Assembly (NCBI GenBank): GCA_037045355.1
Contig: JBAOHO010000009.1
Span: forward strand, 1-64,000
Source of the DNA: Candidatus Nanopelagicales bacterium
GTDB lineage: Bacteria; Actinomycetota; Actinomycetes; S36-B12; GCA-2699445
Direction of reading: 5' to 3'
Length of the DNA: 64,000 nucleotides
A program made the position numbers and the translations under genes. Shown piece after piece: positions 49,519-59,002 of this stretch; position 1 is the stretch's first letter, and every line of letters starts with the position of its first letter. The notes under the pieces were generated by a model. It made no database searches. It was given only the letters and a program-made list of their open reading frames with translations, and was not told the origin of the DNA.

Positions 49519-51043
49519 GGCCGCCTCCAGGTCCGGCCGTCGGCGGCCATCATTTCGTATGCGGACTTGGGGCCCCAGCCACCGGAGGTGTACTGGTCAG
49601 GCTGCCCGTTGGCCGCCCAGTGGTCGAGGATCGGGTCGAGGATCTTCCACGACATCTCCACTTCCTCGTGCCGGGGGAACAGCGGCGCTTCGCCGAGCAA
49701 CACGTCGAGGATCAGCCGTTCGTACGCCTCGGGTGAGGCTTGCGTGAACGAGTCGCCGTACTGGAAGTCCATACTCACGTCGCGAACTTCCATAGTGGTG
49801 CCGGGGACCTTGGAGCCGAACCGCACCGTCATGCCCTCGTCCGGTTGCACCCGTAACACGATCGCGTTCTGGCCCAGTTCTTCCACCGCGGTCTGTGCGA
49901 ATGGCAGGTGTGGCGCCCGTTTGAACACGATGGCGATCTCGGTGACTCGCCGCCCCAGTCGTTTGCCCGTGCGCAGGTAGAAAGGCACGCCCGCCCAGCG
50001 TCGATTCTCCACATCCAGGCGGATCGCAGCGAACGTATCGGTCTTGGATGTGGGCGGGATGCCGGCCTCTTCGAGGTACCCGACCACTGGGACGCCGCCC
50101 TGCCACCCGGCTGCGTACTGGCCTCGGGCCGTGTGCTTGTCGAGGTTCTTGGGCAGGACGACCGAGCGCAGGACCTTCTCCTTCTCCAGGCGCACTGATT
50201 CCGCGTCGAAGTTGGCGGGTTCTTCCATCGCGGTCAGTGCCATGAGCTGCATGAGGTGGTTCTGGATGACGTCGCGGGCGGCACCGATGCCGTCGTAGTA
50301 GCCCGCTCGACTGCCGATGCCGATGTCCTCGGCCATGGTGATCTGGACGTGATCGACGAAGCCGTTGTTCCAGATGGGCTCGAACAAGTTGTTGGCGAAC
50401 CGGATCGCCAGGAGGTTCTGGACGGTTTCCTTACCCAGGTAGTGGTCGATACGGAACACCGAGCCGGGGTCGAACACCTCATCGACGATGGCGTTGAGTT
50501 CCTGGGCGGACTTGAGGTCGTGTCCGAAGGGTTTCTCGATCACCACCCGGCGCCAAGCCCCTGTGCTGGAGTCGCTGAGGCCCGAACGTTTCAACTGCTT
50601 GACCACGATCGGGAAGAACTTGGGCGGGATCGAGAAGTAGAAGGCGTGGTTGCCCCCGGTACCTCGTAGGTTGTCCAAATCGGCGATGACGGCAGCCAGC
50701 TGGTCGAATGCTTCGTCATCACCGAGGTCCCCGGCGACGAACCGAATTCCCTCGCTCAACTGCTCCCAGACGTCCTCGCGGAACTCGGTGCGGGAGTGCT
50801 CCTTGACCGAGTCATGCACGATCTGCGCGAAGTCCTGGTCCTCCCAGTCGCGCCGGGCGAATCCGACGAGCGCGAAGTTGGGGGGAGGAGACCGCGGTTG
50901 GCCAGGTCGTAGATGGCGGGCATGACCTTCTTGCGCGCCAGGTCTCCCGTGACACCGAAGATGACCAGACCGCAGGGTCCCGCGATCCGGGGAAGTCGCC
51001 GGTCGCGGGGATCCCGTAGCGGATTACTGATCTCGGTTGTCAT
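49515..51043 (-). CDS. zwf: Glucose-6-phosphate 1-dehydrogenase, frameshifted in this sequence
   Basis: Two frames together encode a normal 509-residue Zwf. The N-terminal frame starts at the ATG 51043 (ATGA overlap with tal) and carries the coenzyme loop IFGVTGDLARKKVMPAIYDLANRGLLPP; the second frame continues with FALVGFARRDWEDQDFAQ to the end (catalytic RIDHYLGKE, EKPFGHD). The switch falls in a run of six G on the + strand (50880-50885); seven would restore the frame. All other residues look functional, so a sequence error is more likely than decay. Converts glucose-6-phosphate to the lactone, giving NADPH. Confidence 0.93.
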
Positions 51044-52171
51044 GCGGCGCCCGAATCGCCGCGCTTCGCCAGCGCACTGTCGATGGTGGCGAGCAGTTCC
51101 TCCCACGCGACCACGAACTTCTCGACGCCCTCGTTCTCCAGTGTCACGAACACATCAGCCATGTCGATACCGACGGCCTCGATGTCGGTGAACACCTGTT
51201 GGGCATCGGCGATGTTCACGGTGATGGTGTCGCCTGTGATCTCGCCGTGATCGGCCACGGCTTGCATGGTCGCTTCGGGCATCGTGTTGACACACCCCTG
51301 GACGACCAGTTCCACGACATAGCGGGTGTCGTCGTACTTGGGGTCCTTGACCCCAGTGGATGCCCACAGGGGGCGCTGCGGCATCGCGCCGGCGCTTTCG
51401 AGGGCCTTCCATCGGTCCGACGCCATCACCTGCTCGAAACTCGGCGTAGGCCAGTCGCGCGTTGGCGATGGCGGCCTTGCCGCGCAGTGCCTCGGCCTCG
51501 GGGGTGCCGATGGCGTCGATACGCTTGTCGACCTCACTGTCGACCCGGCTGACGAAGAACGACGCCACTGATTGGATCTGGCTGAGGTCCTTGTCGTTGG
51601 CTTTGGCCTTCTCCAGCCCGGCCATCCAGGCATCCATGACCTCGACGTAGCGCTCCGGGCTGAAGATCAGAGTCACGTTGACGCTGATGCCCTCACCGAG
51701 CACCTCTGTGATCGCGGGTAGGCCTTCCGCCGTGCCGGGGATCTTGATCAAAGTGTTGGGGCGGTCGACCGCCCACCACAGGGCCTTCGCCTCGGCCACA
51801 GTCGGAGCGGTACGGCGGGCGTAGCGCGGGTCAACCTCGATCGACACACGGCCGTCCACGCCATCAGTGGCTTCCCACACTGGGCGCATGATGTCGGTGG
51901 CGGACCTGACGTCAGCGGTGGTGAGGGCGCGCACCGCTTCTCCCTGGCTCACGCCGCGGACGGCCAGGTCGGCCAACTGGGCAGCGTAGGCGCCGGCATC
52001 ACCGGAGATCGCGTGGTTGAAGATGGCGGGGTTCGTCGTCACGCCCGTCACGGAACTGTCCTCGATGAGTTGCTTCAGGCCGCCGCTGGTGATGCGGTCG
52101 CGGTCGAGGTCGTCCAACCAGATAGAGACGCCTGCGTCTGCGAGTGCTTTCAACCGTTCCGACTGGGACAT
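51040..52171 (-). CDS. tal: Transaldolase, frameshifted in this sequence
   Basis: Removing one base gives a normal 376-residue transaldolase. Start is the ATG at 52171, preceded by a perfect AGGAGG. The first frame carries VTTNPAIFNHAI, the Schiff-base lysine region LIKIPGTAEGLPA and NVTLIFSPERY; at AYAEF the reading switches to the frame with EQVMASDRWKALESAGA and STGVKDPKYDDTRYV. The extra base is in AAA (+ strand 51437-51439). Transaldolase moves a dihydroxyacetone unit between sugar phosphates. Same interpretation as zwf: probably intact in the organism. Confidence 0.93.
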
Positions 52172-52372
52172 CTGACCTCCTGTGCTGTCCGACATCGCGT
52201 CGGGACCGGGGCGTGGTGAACCCCTCGCCCGTGAGGCTAGCGATCAGGAGCGCGCGATGCCTGACTTCTCGGATGTGTTCGCACAGTTGTCACTTCGACC
52301 CGGGTCGCTCCCCCCGCGGTGAAAGGTGGCTCACCGTCCGTGACCCGAGCACCATCGGCGCTGACCGTGGCG
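52172..52372 (-). other. 201-bp spacer before tal
   Basis: Between the SMR gene stop and the tal start. It holds the tal ribosome-binding site next to 52171 and may hold a promoter; I see no strong terminator hairpin or conserved RNA element. Confidence 0.35.
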
Positions 52373-52696
52373 TTAGGCGTGCGAACCGAGCTCCACCACC
52401 AGGACTCCGGCGATGATGAACCCTATTCCGGCGATTGAGACCGGGGTCAGGGCGTCGCCGAACAGGAAGCGCCCGGCGATTGCCATCAGGGCGACACCCG
52501 ACGCCGCCCAGATCCCATAGGCGACGCCGACGGGCATGCCCTCACTCAACACGCTTGCGAGCAGGAAGAATGCGATCGCGTAGCACACGATGAGGACCGC
52601 CACCCAAGCGATCTTCGTGAATCCGTCCGACAGCTTCAGAGAGATCGTGCCGGCGACCTCGAAGACGATCGCCCCGATCAGCATCAGCCAGGTCAT
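52373..52696 (-). CDS. Small multidrug resistance (SMR) transporter subunit
   Basis: 107 residues with four membrane helices; first-helix Glu in GAIVFEVAGTISLKLSDGF and the WAASGVALMAIAG helix are standard for the SMR family (EmrE/QacC/SugE). ATG overlaps the stop of a second SMR gene (ATGA). Paired SMR genes usually form a heterodimeric exporter of cationic compounds or guanidinium-type metabolites. Lies between tkt and tal, on their strand. Confidence 0.92.
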   Translation of the reverse strand: MTWLMLIGAIVFEVAGTISLKLSDGFTKIAWVAVLIVCYAIAFFLLASVLSEGMPVGVAYGIWAASGVALMAIAGRFLFGDALTPVSIAGIGFIIAGVLVVELGSHA

Positions 52697-53046
52697 GTGG
52701 CGTCCCCAGCGGTGGGGTGGGAATGTTCCGAACCCAGCTCGACGGCCAGAACTCCGACCACGATCAATACGATCCCGATGGCCATCAGAATCGTGAGCGG
52801 ATCGTCGAAGATCACGTGGCCCAGAACAGCGGTCAAGGCGACGCCGCAGGCGCCCCAGATGCCGTAGGCGATTCCGATCGCCATCCCGCGCGAGAGCACC
52901 TGCGACAACAGGTAGAAAGCCAACAGATACCCCACCGCGACAAGAGCCGCCCAGCCGGCCTGGGTGAAACCGTCCGAGAGTTTCAACGCCATCGTCCCGA
53001 TCACCTCGCTGACGATCGCCCCCGTCAACAGCAGGTAGACGATCAC
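52693..53046 (-). CDS. Small multidrug resistance (SMR) transporter subunit
   Basis: About 117 residues from a GTG overlapping the tkt stop (GTGA). Four helices, first-helix Glu in GAIVSEVIGTMALKLSDGF, IWGACGVALTAVLG in the third. The C-terminal tail (ELGSEHSHPTAGD) is longer than in its partner. With the adjacent SMR gene it probably makes an EbrAB/YkkCD-like pair; both are translationally coupled to transketolase. Confidence 0.92.
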   Translation of the reverse strand: MIVYLLLTGAIVSEVIGTMALKLSDGFTQAGWAALVAVGYLLAFYLLSQVLSRGMAIGIAYGIWGACGVALTAVLGHVIFDDPLTILMAIGIVLIVVGVLAVELGSEHSHPTAGDAT

Positions 53047-55118
53047 GCTGACCTGGTCGCCGCGATGGACTCCTTCGCTGCCGAAACGACAGCGTCCGCG
53101 GTGATGCCGAACTCCTTGAACAACAATGCGCCGTCTGCGGAGGCCCCGAAGTGGTCGACACCGATCGCTCGGCCGTGATCGCCGATGTACTTCCACCACC
53201 CAAGCGTGGCGCCGGCCTCGACCGACACCCGCGCGGTGACCGCAGGCGGCAAGACCGAGTCACGGTAGGACTGGTCTTGGCCCTCGAACCACTCCAGGCA
53301 TGGCATCGACACGACCCGGGCAGCAACGCCGTCAGCGGCCAGGGTCTGCTGCGCCGCCTGGGCCAGTTGCACCTCCGAGCCCGTCGCCAGAAGCAGTACG
53401 TCGGGAGTGCCGTCGCAGTCCGACAGAACATAGGCCCCTTTGGACACGAGGTCCGCGGACGCGCAGATCTCACGATCGATGGTGGGGAGGCCCTGACGGC
53501 TCAGGATGATCCCAGCAGGCTTGCCACGTCGCAGGATCTCCACCCAGCAGGTCGCGGTCTCGGTGGCGTCGGCCGGACGCACAACGTTCAACTGCGGGAT
53601 CAGGCGCAGGGCCCACAGGTGCTCGATCGGCTGGTGCGTGGGGCCGTCCTCACCGAGACCGATGGAGTCGTGTGACCACACGTAGGTGACGGGGATGTCC
53701 ATCAAGGCACCGACGCGAACCGCGCCGCGCATGTAGTCACTGAACACCAGGAACGTGCCCCCGAACGGCTTGAGGATGTCGGACAGCGCCATGCCGTTCA
53801 GCGCCGCCCCCATGGCATGTTCACGAACCCCGAAATGCAGCACGCGACCATAAGGTGAATGGGGTCCGGCGAAGGGGGAGTCCTTCTTCACGAAGATGCT
53901 CTCCGGCAGGAACGAGGGGGCACCCTCGATCGTGGTCAGGTTGCTTTCCGCAAGGTCAGCCGAACCGCCGACGAATTCCGGCAATGCCGCTGCGATCGCC
54001 TGGATCACCGCGGAGGACGCCTTGCGCGTGGCGATGGACTGCCCGGCGGGGAACTGCGGGAGTTCGATGTCGGGCAGGACGCCGGATTGGATGCGGTCCA
54101 GCAGCGCGGCGCGATCGGGGTTGGCAGTGCGCCATGCCTCGAAGGTCGGTTGCCACTCGGCCTTCAGCGCCTCGCCGCGGTCCTTGACCTTGCGGGCGTG
54201 AGCGAGCACGGTGTCATCGACCTGGAACGATCGGTCGGGATCGAAGCCGAGGATCTCCTTGACGGCGGCCACCTCTTCGGCGCCCAGGTCCGAACCGTGC
54301 GCGAGATAGGTGTTCTTCTTCGTGGGAGCCGGCCATCCGATGATGCTGCGAAGCCGGATGAACGTGGGTTTGTCGGTGACGGCGCGGGCGCGCTCCAGTG
54401 CAGCCGCCAGGCCGGGGACATCGACGGATCCGTCCTCACCCAGGGCCACCTCATCGGTGTGCCAGCCATAGGCGCGGTAGCGGGCGACAGGATCCTCGCT
54501 GAACGCGATCGCGGTGTCGTCCTCGATCGAGATGTGGTTGTCGTCCCAGATGACCGTGAGGTTCGACAGTTGCTGGGTGCCGGCCAACGACGAGGCCTCA
54601 GACGTGATGCCTTCCTCCAGGCAGCCGTCACCGGCAATGACCCACACGTGGTAGTCGAAGGGGCTGGTGCCCGGTGCAGCGTCGGGGTCGAACAGTCCGC
54701 GCTCGTAGCGTTGTGCCATCGCCATGCCGACGCCGGTGGACAGGCCCTGGCCAAGCGGGCCGGTGGTGGTCTCGACGCCGACGGTGTGGCCGTACTCGGG
54801 GTGACCCGGGGTAAGGCTGCCCCAGGTGCGGAAAGACTCCAGGTCACCCAGTTCCAGGCCGTAGCCGGACAAGTACAGCTGGATGTAGAGCGTGAGACTG
54901 GAGTGCCCCGCGGACAGCACGAAGCGGTCGCGGCCGAGCCACTTGGCGTCGGCGGGATCGTGGCGCAGGAACTGCTGGAACAGCAGGTACGCCGCGGGTG
55001 CCAAGCTCATGGCGGTCCCCGGATGACCGTTGCCGGTCTTGTGCACCGCGTCCGCGGCCAGCACCCGCGCCGTAGCGACGGCTCGATCGTCCAACTCGGT
55101 CCATTCGATGTCGCTCAC
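53043..55118 (-). CDS. tkt: Transketolase
   Basis: 691 residues, GTG start with GGAAGG upstream. Thiamine-diphosphate binding region GDGCLEEGITSEASSLAG...WDDNHIS, substrate His residues in HTVGVETTTGPLGQG, and the pyrimidine domain YVWSHDSIGLGEDGPTHQPIEHL. Links the pentose-phosphate pathway with glycolysis by two-carbon transfer. It heads the leftward set tkt-SMR-SMR, followed by tal-zwf-opcA-pgl. Unlike its neighbours tal and zwf it is read in one frame. Confidence 0.97.
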   Translation of the reverse strand: MSDIEWTELDDRAVATARVLAADAVHKTGNGHPGTAMSLAPAAYLLFQQFLRHDPADAKWLGRDRFVLSAGHSSLTLYIQLYLSGYGLELGDLESFRTWGSLTPGHPEYGHTVGVETTTGPLGQGLSTGVGMAMAQRYERGLFDPDAAPGTSPFDYHVWVIAGDGCLEEGITSEASSLAGTQQLSNLTVIWDDNHISIEDDTAIAFSEDPVARYRAYGWHTDEVALGEDGSVDVPGLAAALERARAVTDKPTFIRLRSIIGWPAPTKKNTYLAHGSDLGAEEVAAVKEILGFDPDRSFQVDDTVLAHARKVKDRGEALKAEWQPTFEAWRTANPDRAALLDRIQSGVLPDIELPQFPAGQSIATRKASSAVIQAIAAALPEFVGGSADLAESNLTTIEGAPSFLPESIFVKKDSPFAGPHSPYGRVLHFGVREHAMGAALNGMALSDILKPFGGTFLVFSDYMRGAVRVGALMDIPVTYVWSHDSIGLGEDGPTHQPIEHLWALRLIPQLNVVRPADATETATCWVEILRRGKPAGIILSRQGLPTIDREICASADLVSKGAYVLSDCDGTPDVLLLATGSEVQLAQAAQQTLAADGVAARVVSMPCLEWFEGQDQSYRDSVLPPAVTARVSVEAGATLGWWKYIGDHGRAIGVDHFGASADGALLFKEFGITADAVVSAAKESIAATRSA

Positions 55119-55391
55119 AGGGGTCCTTCCCGGTCAACCGCGGGCGCCGTCGCGCCTCGCGCGCAGCCTAGCGTCGCAACCGCCTCCATGACCTGCTCGA
55201 ATCAGTTTGATCCGGACCAGCCTGCGAATAGGTGGGTTCGGTCGCGCGGTACGAGGTCATCGTGACGTGGGAGGTCATCCTCATGTCCCCCGAGCGGTTA
55301 CGGCTTTGCCCTTTCGGGTGGTCGACGTTCTAGACTGACGTCGTCCGGATCCACGCGATCGACGTGGAAACCTCAGCAGTCTGGAGCGTGC
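55119..55391. promoter_or_regulatory. Divergent tkt/ctaB intergenic region
   Basis: 273 bp. TAGACT at 55331-55336 is a good -10 for ctaB with a leader of about 50 nt, and TGGAG precedes the ctaB GTG. On the other strand GGAAGG precedes tkt. No riboswitch-like structure was recognised. Confidence 0.45.
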
Positions 55392-56336
55392 GTGACGGCG
55401 ATCGACCCGAGTGAGTCACTCGCCGCCGTCCGCCCGACGTCGCCGGCGTCGGCTCCCATGCGCTCCCGCGGCGCCACCATCAAGGCGTATGTCGCGCTCA
55501 CCAAGCCGCGCATCATCGAACTGTTGCTGGTCACGACGGTGCCTGCGATGCTGCTCGCGGCTCAAGGGCTGCCAGACCTGCGAATAGCGATCGGCACGCT
55601 GATCGGTGGGACCTTGGCCGCTGCGGGCGCCAACACCATGAACTCCTACCTCGACCGCGACATCGACGCGGTCATGCACCGCACCGGCGCCCGTCCGCTG
55701 GCCACCGGCACGATCCCCGCGCGCAATGCGATCATCTTCGGTTGGATCCTGTCGATCCTCGCCGTCGTCGTGCTGTGGGTCACCACCAACCCGGTCGCGG
55801 CGGTGCTGGGCGCGCTGGCGATCGCCATGTACGTCGTCGGATACACGCTGGTACTCAAGCGCCGCACTCCGCAGAACATCGTGTGGGGCGGTGCCGCCGG
55901 TTGCATGCCTGTTCTGATCGGTTGGTCAGCGGTGACCGGATCCCTCGCCTGGCCCCCGGTCGTGCTCTTCCTGATCGTGTTCTTCTGGACCCCACCGCAC
56001 TACTGGCCTTTGTCGCTGCGCTACCGCGCCGACTACGCCGCTGCCAATGTCCCGATGCTTCCCGTTGTCGCCGATTCCAAGGCCGTCGCCAAGCGCATCG
56101 TGCGCTACTCCTGGGTCATGGTGGCCGTATCACTGCTGCTGATCCCGGTCGCGAGCATGGGATGGCTGTACTCCGGAGTTGCCGTGGTGCTGGGTGCGCT
56201 GTTCCTGTGGGAGGCCTACGCGCTACAACGCCGGGTCGGGACCGCGCGATTGAACCCCATGCGGTTGTTCCATGGCTCGATCACTTACCTGTCGCTGCTG
56301 TTCCTCGCCGTCGGTATCGATCCGTTCCTGGGCTGA
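55392..56336 (+). CDS. ctaB: Protohaem IX farnesyltransferase (haem O synthase)
   Basis: 314 residues, GTG start. UbiA-type prenyltransferase with nine helices; NSYLDRDIDAVMHRTGARPL holds the first Asp-rich site and WTPPHYWPLSLRYRADY the second. Adds farnesyl to haem b to give haem O. ctaA, which makes haem A, converges on it. The placement next to tkt is conserved in actinobacteria. Confidence 0.97.
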   Translation: MTAIDPSESLAAVRPTSPASAPMRSRGATIKAYVALTKPRIIELLLVTTVPAMLLAAQGLPDLRIAIGTLIGGTLAAAGANTMNSYLDRDIDAVMHRTGARPLATGTIPARNAIIFGWILSILAVVVLWVTTNPVAAVLGALAIAMYVVGYTLVLKRRTPQNIVWGGAAGCMPVLIGWSAVTGSLAWPPVVLFLIVFFWTPPHYWPLSLRYRADYAAANVPMLPVVADSKAVAKRIVRYSWVMVAVSLLLIPVASMGWLYSGVAVVLGALFLWEAYALQRRVGTARLNPMRLFHGSITYLSLLFLAVGIDPFLG

Positions 56337-56352
56337 GCCGACGCGGCTCAGC
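56332..56352. terminator. Bidirectional terminator hairpin over the ctaB and ctaA stop codons
   Basis: GCTGAGCC-GACGC-GGCTCAGC is a perfect 8-bp stem. The ctaB stop (56334-56336) lies in one arm and the frame-corrected ctaA stop (56348-56350) in the other. This supports that ctaA really ends here rather than at the later stop of the uncorrected frame. Confidence 0.6.
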
Positions 56353-57323
56353 GCAGATCGACGAGATCCGGGGCCATCACGCCGCGGGTTCGTAGCGCCA
56401 GGCGCACCCTGATGGCCGCCACCCAGATGAGGGCACGCGAGCAGCATGTGGGTGGCCACAAACGCCCAGGGGAGTCCGGTGAACAGCTGGGCGTATCCGA
56501 CAACGCCGTTGAGCAGCGCTGCCGCCACCAGCAGCCACATGCGGCGCCACGCGAGCGTGGGCCCGTCGACCAGCCGTAGGGCTACGAGCATCGCGATCAT
56601 CAAGCCGATGAAGAGATACACGACGTCCGCGTGTACCCACGCCGCCACGCGCTGATCGATGCCCAGGCGGTGGGTCACGTCCGCGTCGCCGGAGTTGGGG
56701 CCGGCTCCGGTCACGATGGTTCCCAGGACGATCACCGCAAGGGCGGTCGCCACGAGCGCATTGCCGAGCCACAGCAGTTCGCGGCGCACGATGGGCAGGG
56801 TCGGGCGATCAGCAGGGTCCTGAGCTCGGTCCACGAGCAGGACACACCCGGCGATGATCGCGATCGACAGCAGGAAGTGCGCGGCAACGATCAGCGGGTG
56901 AAGGCCGGTCAGCACCGTGATCCCACCGAGCACTGCCTGGGCGACGGTGCCGACGATGGGCACCGCTGCCAGCCACATCACTGGTGGTCGGGCAGGCAGT
57001 GCAGCGGACTTCTGCCGACGCCACCAGACCAGGACACCGACGATCGCTGCCAGGGCGGCGATCGCCAGCAGGAACGTGAGTAGCCGGTTGCCGAACTCGA
57101 CGTACTTGTGCCAGGCCTCCTCTTGCTTGTTGGTCGGAACGAGGGAGCCGTCGACGCACTCGGGCCACGTCGGACAGCCCAGACCCGAACCTGTGAGGCG
57201 GACCAGGCCGCCGGTCACGACGATTCCGACCTGCACGACCAGGTTCACGCGGAAGATGTTGACCAGCCACCCGGGGGCTGCGTTGTCGGTTGTCGTGGTC
57301 GTGGCTGGCGCTGTCGTCGTCAC
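56348..57323 (-). CDS. ctaA: Haem A synthase, frameshifted near its C-terminus
   Basis: 324 residues after correction. GTG start with the box TACCCT six bases upstream. COX15/CtaA family: RLTGSGLGCPTWPEC, His ligands in EFGNRLLTF (Asn replaces the usual His), AAHFLLS, WVHADVVYL and ATHMLLAC. At ACLIWVAAIRVRLALRTRGV the proper C-terminus lies in another frame; one extra G in the run 56431-56433 (+ strand) causes the shift, and the uncorrected frame would read on under ctaB. Oxidises haem O to haem A for the aa3-type oxidase. Probably intact in the organism. Confidence 0.88.
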
Positions 57324-57329
57324 GTGCCC

Positions 57330-57335
57330 AGGGTA
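57330..57335 (-). promoter_or_regulatory. -10 box for a leaderless ctaA mRNA
   Basis: On the - strand TACCCT lies six bases before the GTG of ctaA (57323), without a ribosome-binding site. Confidence 0.45.
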
Positions 57336-57406
57336 CGGCGAGCCCCCGCGACGGATGCCGACGGATGCCGGCGGGTGCCAGGGTCATGTTCGAGACCGGG
57401 GAGAGC

Positions 57407-58220
57407 TCAGGGGGTCAGCAGCCGTTCTCGCAGCGCAACGATGGCGGCGGGATCGAGTTCGAGGCCACCGGTCAGGTAGTCCTCCCACGATCCGTAGTCG
57501 GCGATCGCCGCTTCGTGGGCGGCCGCGAGGTAGTGCGGATAAGTGGAGATCGCCCGCTCCATGATCGCGACATCTCCGCCCTGGGCCTCGAACTGCTCGC
57601 GGTAAGGAGCCAGTAGAGCCATGACATTGGGGCCACTGATCATGTAGTCGGCCAGGACGTCGTCCCATCCGACGCCGACAGTGACCAGGATGACGCTCGC
57701 GACCCAGCCGGTGCGGTCCTTGCCTGCCGTGCAGTACAGCAGGTCCGGGCCGCTATCCGGCTCGGCCAAGCGGCGCAGAACGCCAGCGGTGCCGCGCCGG
57801 GAGCTCGGCAGTGTGGCGAACGATCGGTACCCCTCGACGAAGATGCGGTCGAGCCCGTCGGCATCGAAATCCGGCCGTTCGCCGGAGACAGCTGCTCGCG
57901 CGATGGCCCCTAGGGAAGCGGGTCCCGAGTCTGGCTCGTCGGCGAGCAGATCGGCATGGACGCGCACCGCAGCCTCGGGGAGTTCCACCGGGCGCTGATC
58001 ACGTTCGCCCGCGGTGCGCAGGTCATAGACGCGGGCGATTCCCAGCTCGTGCAGTGCAGTCAGGTGATCCTCGCGGGCGGGGGGCCGCACTGCGGAAGAT
58101 CAGTCCGCGGCGTACGGATCGGCCGTCCTGGGTGCGATGCCCGCCGAGGTCGCGGGCGTTGGGGAGCCGGTTGGCCGGGTCTGGGGTGTCTGTCGGGTTC
58201 GGGCTGTCCGCCGGGCTCAT
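57407..58220 (-). CDS. PtpB-like protein tyrosine/serine phosphatase, frameshifted in this sequence
   Basis: 270 residues after correction. The N-terminal frame begins at the ATG 58220, overlapping the ABC permease stop, and has RLPNARDLGGHRTQDGR and GLIFRSAAP. The second frame continues with AREDHLTALHELGIARVYDLRT and the P-loop LYCTAGKDRTGW (CxxGKDRTG), typical of the PtpB/Y_phosphatase3 group. The switch is in six G at 58079-58084 (+ strand); five would restore one frame. These enzymes dephosphorylate Tyr, Ser/Thr or phosphoinositides. Last gene of the ABC transporter unit. Confidence 0.85.
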
Positions 58221-59002
58221 GAGGTCCACCGGAAGGTGCGCTGAACGACCACGGCACCGATGATGCCCCACACGGTCAGAATGAGCAGGCTCACCCCGAC
58301 CACCCCCACGTCGGTCATGGGCGCAAGAGCAGCGCGCAGACCGTCGGCCAAGGCAGCGGACGGCAGCAGTGAGATCACGGCGGCGATCGGATCGGGGAAC
58401 CGGTCGGGCGGGATCACCACACCCCCGGCCAGGAGAAGGATCAGATACACAGCGTTGGCCAGGGCGAGGGTGGCCTCGGCGCGCAAAGTGCCCGCCAGGA
58501 CCAGACCCCAGGCGGCAAAAGCGAAGGTCCCCAGAGCAACCAGAGGTATCGCCCACCACACGCCAGCGCCAGGTCGCCAGCCCAAAGCAGCGCCGACCGC
58601 GACGATGATGACCAACTGCACGGCCTGGACGCCGAGCACCGCCAGCGCCTTGGCAGTCAACAGTCCGGTGCGGGACAGCGGGGTCGTGCCCAGGAACTTG
58701 ATGGCCTCGCCACGGCGGTCGAAGCCGGTCGAGATCGCCAGGGCGGTGAACGCGCTGGACATCACAGCCAGGGCCATGATGCTCGGCACGAGCAACTCCA
58801 CGCGGGCCTGGCGTCCGACAGCGCCCAGGGACACGAAGTCCGTCAGCGACAGTCCCACCAGCAGCACCAACGGGATGATGAGGGTGAGCAGGATCTGCTC
58901 GCCATTGGCCATCATCAGTCGCCATTCGAGAGCCGCCTGGGATCGGACCACCTGGCCGGCCGGAGCGGAGCGGCCGAGGGGGGCGAGTGTGGTGTCGGTC
59001 AT
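58217..59002 (-). CDS. ABC-2 type transporter permease
   Basis: 261 residues, six predicted membrane helices (LLTLIIPLVLLVGLSLT; LLVPSIMALAVMSSAFTALAI; FAAWGLVLAGTLRAEATLALANAVYLILLLAGG). ABC-2 family of drug or lipid exporters. ATG overlaps the ATPase stop (ATGA), and the phosphatase start overlaps its own stop. An ABC exporter next to sufR is found in other actinobacteria (Rv1456c-Rv1458c region). Substrate unknown. Confidence 0.92.
   Translation of the reverse strand: MTDTTLAPLGRSAPAGQVVRSQAALEWRLMMANGEQILLTLIIPLVLLVGLSLTDFVSLGAVGRQARVELLVPSIMALAVMSSAFTALAISTGFDRRGEAIKFLGTTPLSRTGLLTAKALAVLGVQAVQLVIIVAVGAALGWRPGAGVWWAIPLVALGTFAFAAWGLVLAGTLRAEATLALANAVYLILLLAGGVVIPPDRFPDPIAAVISLLPSAALADGLRAALAPMTDVGVVGVSLLILTVWGIIGAVVVQRTFRWTS

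Noticed and set aside
50880..51439. Programmed ribosomal frameshifting in zwf and tal
   Set aside because: The needed shifts are in opposite directions, the genes are not known for recoding, and two more similar one-base errors occur nearby.
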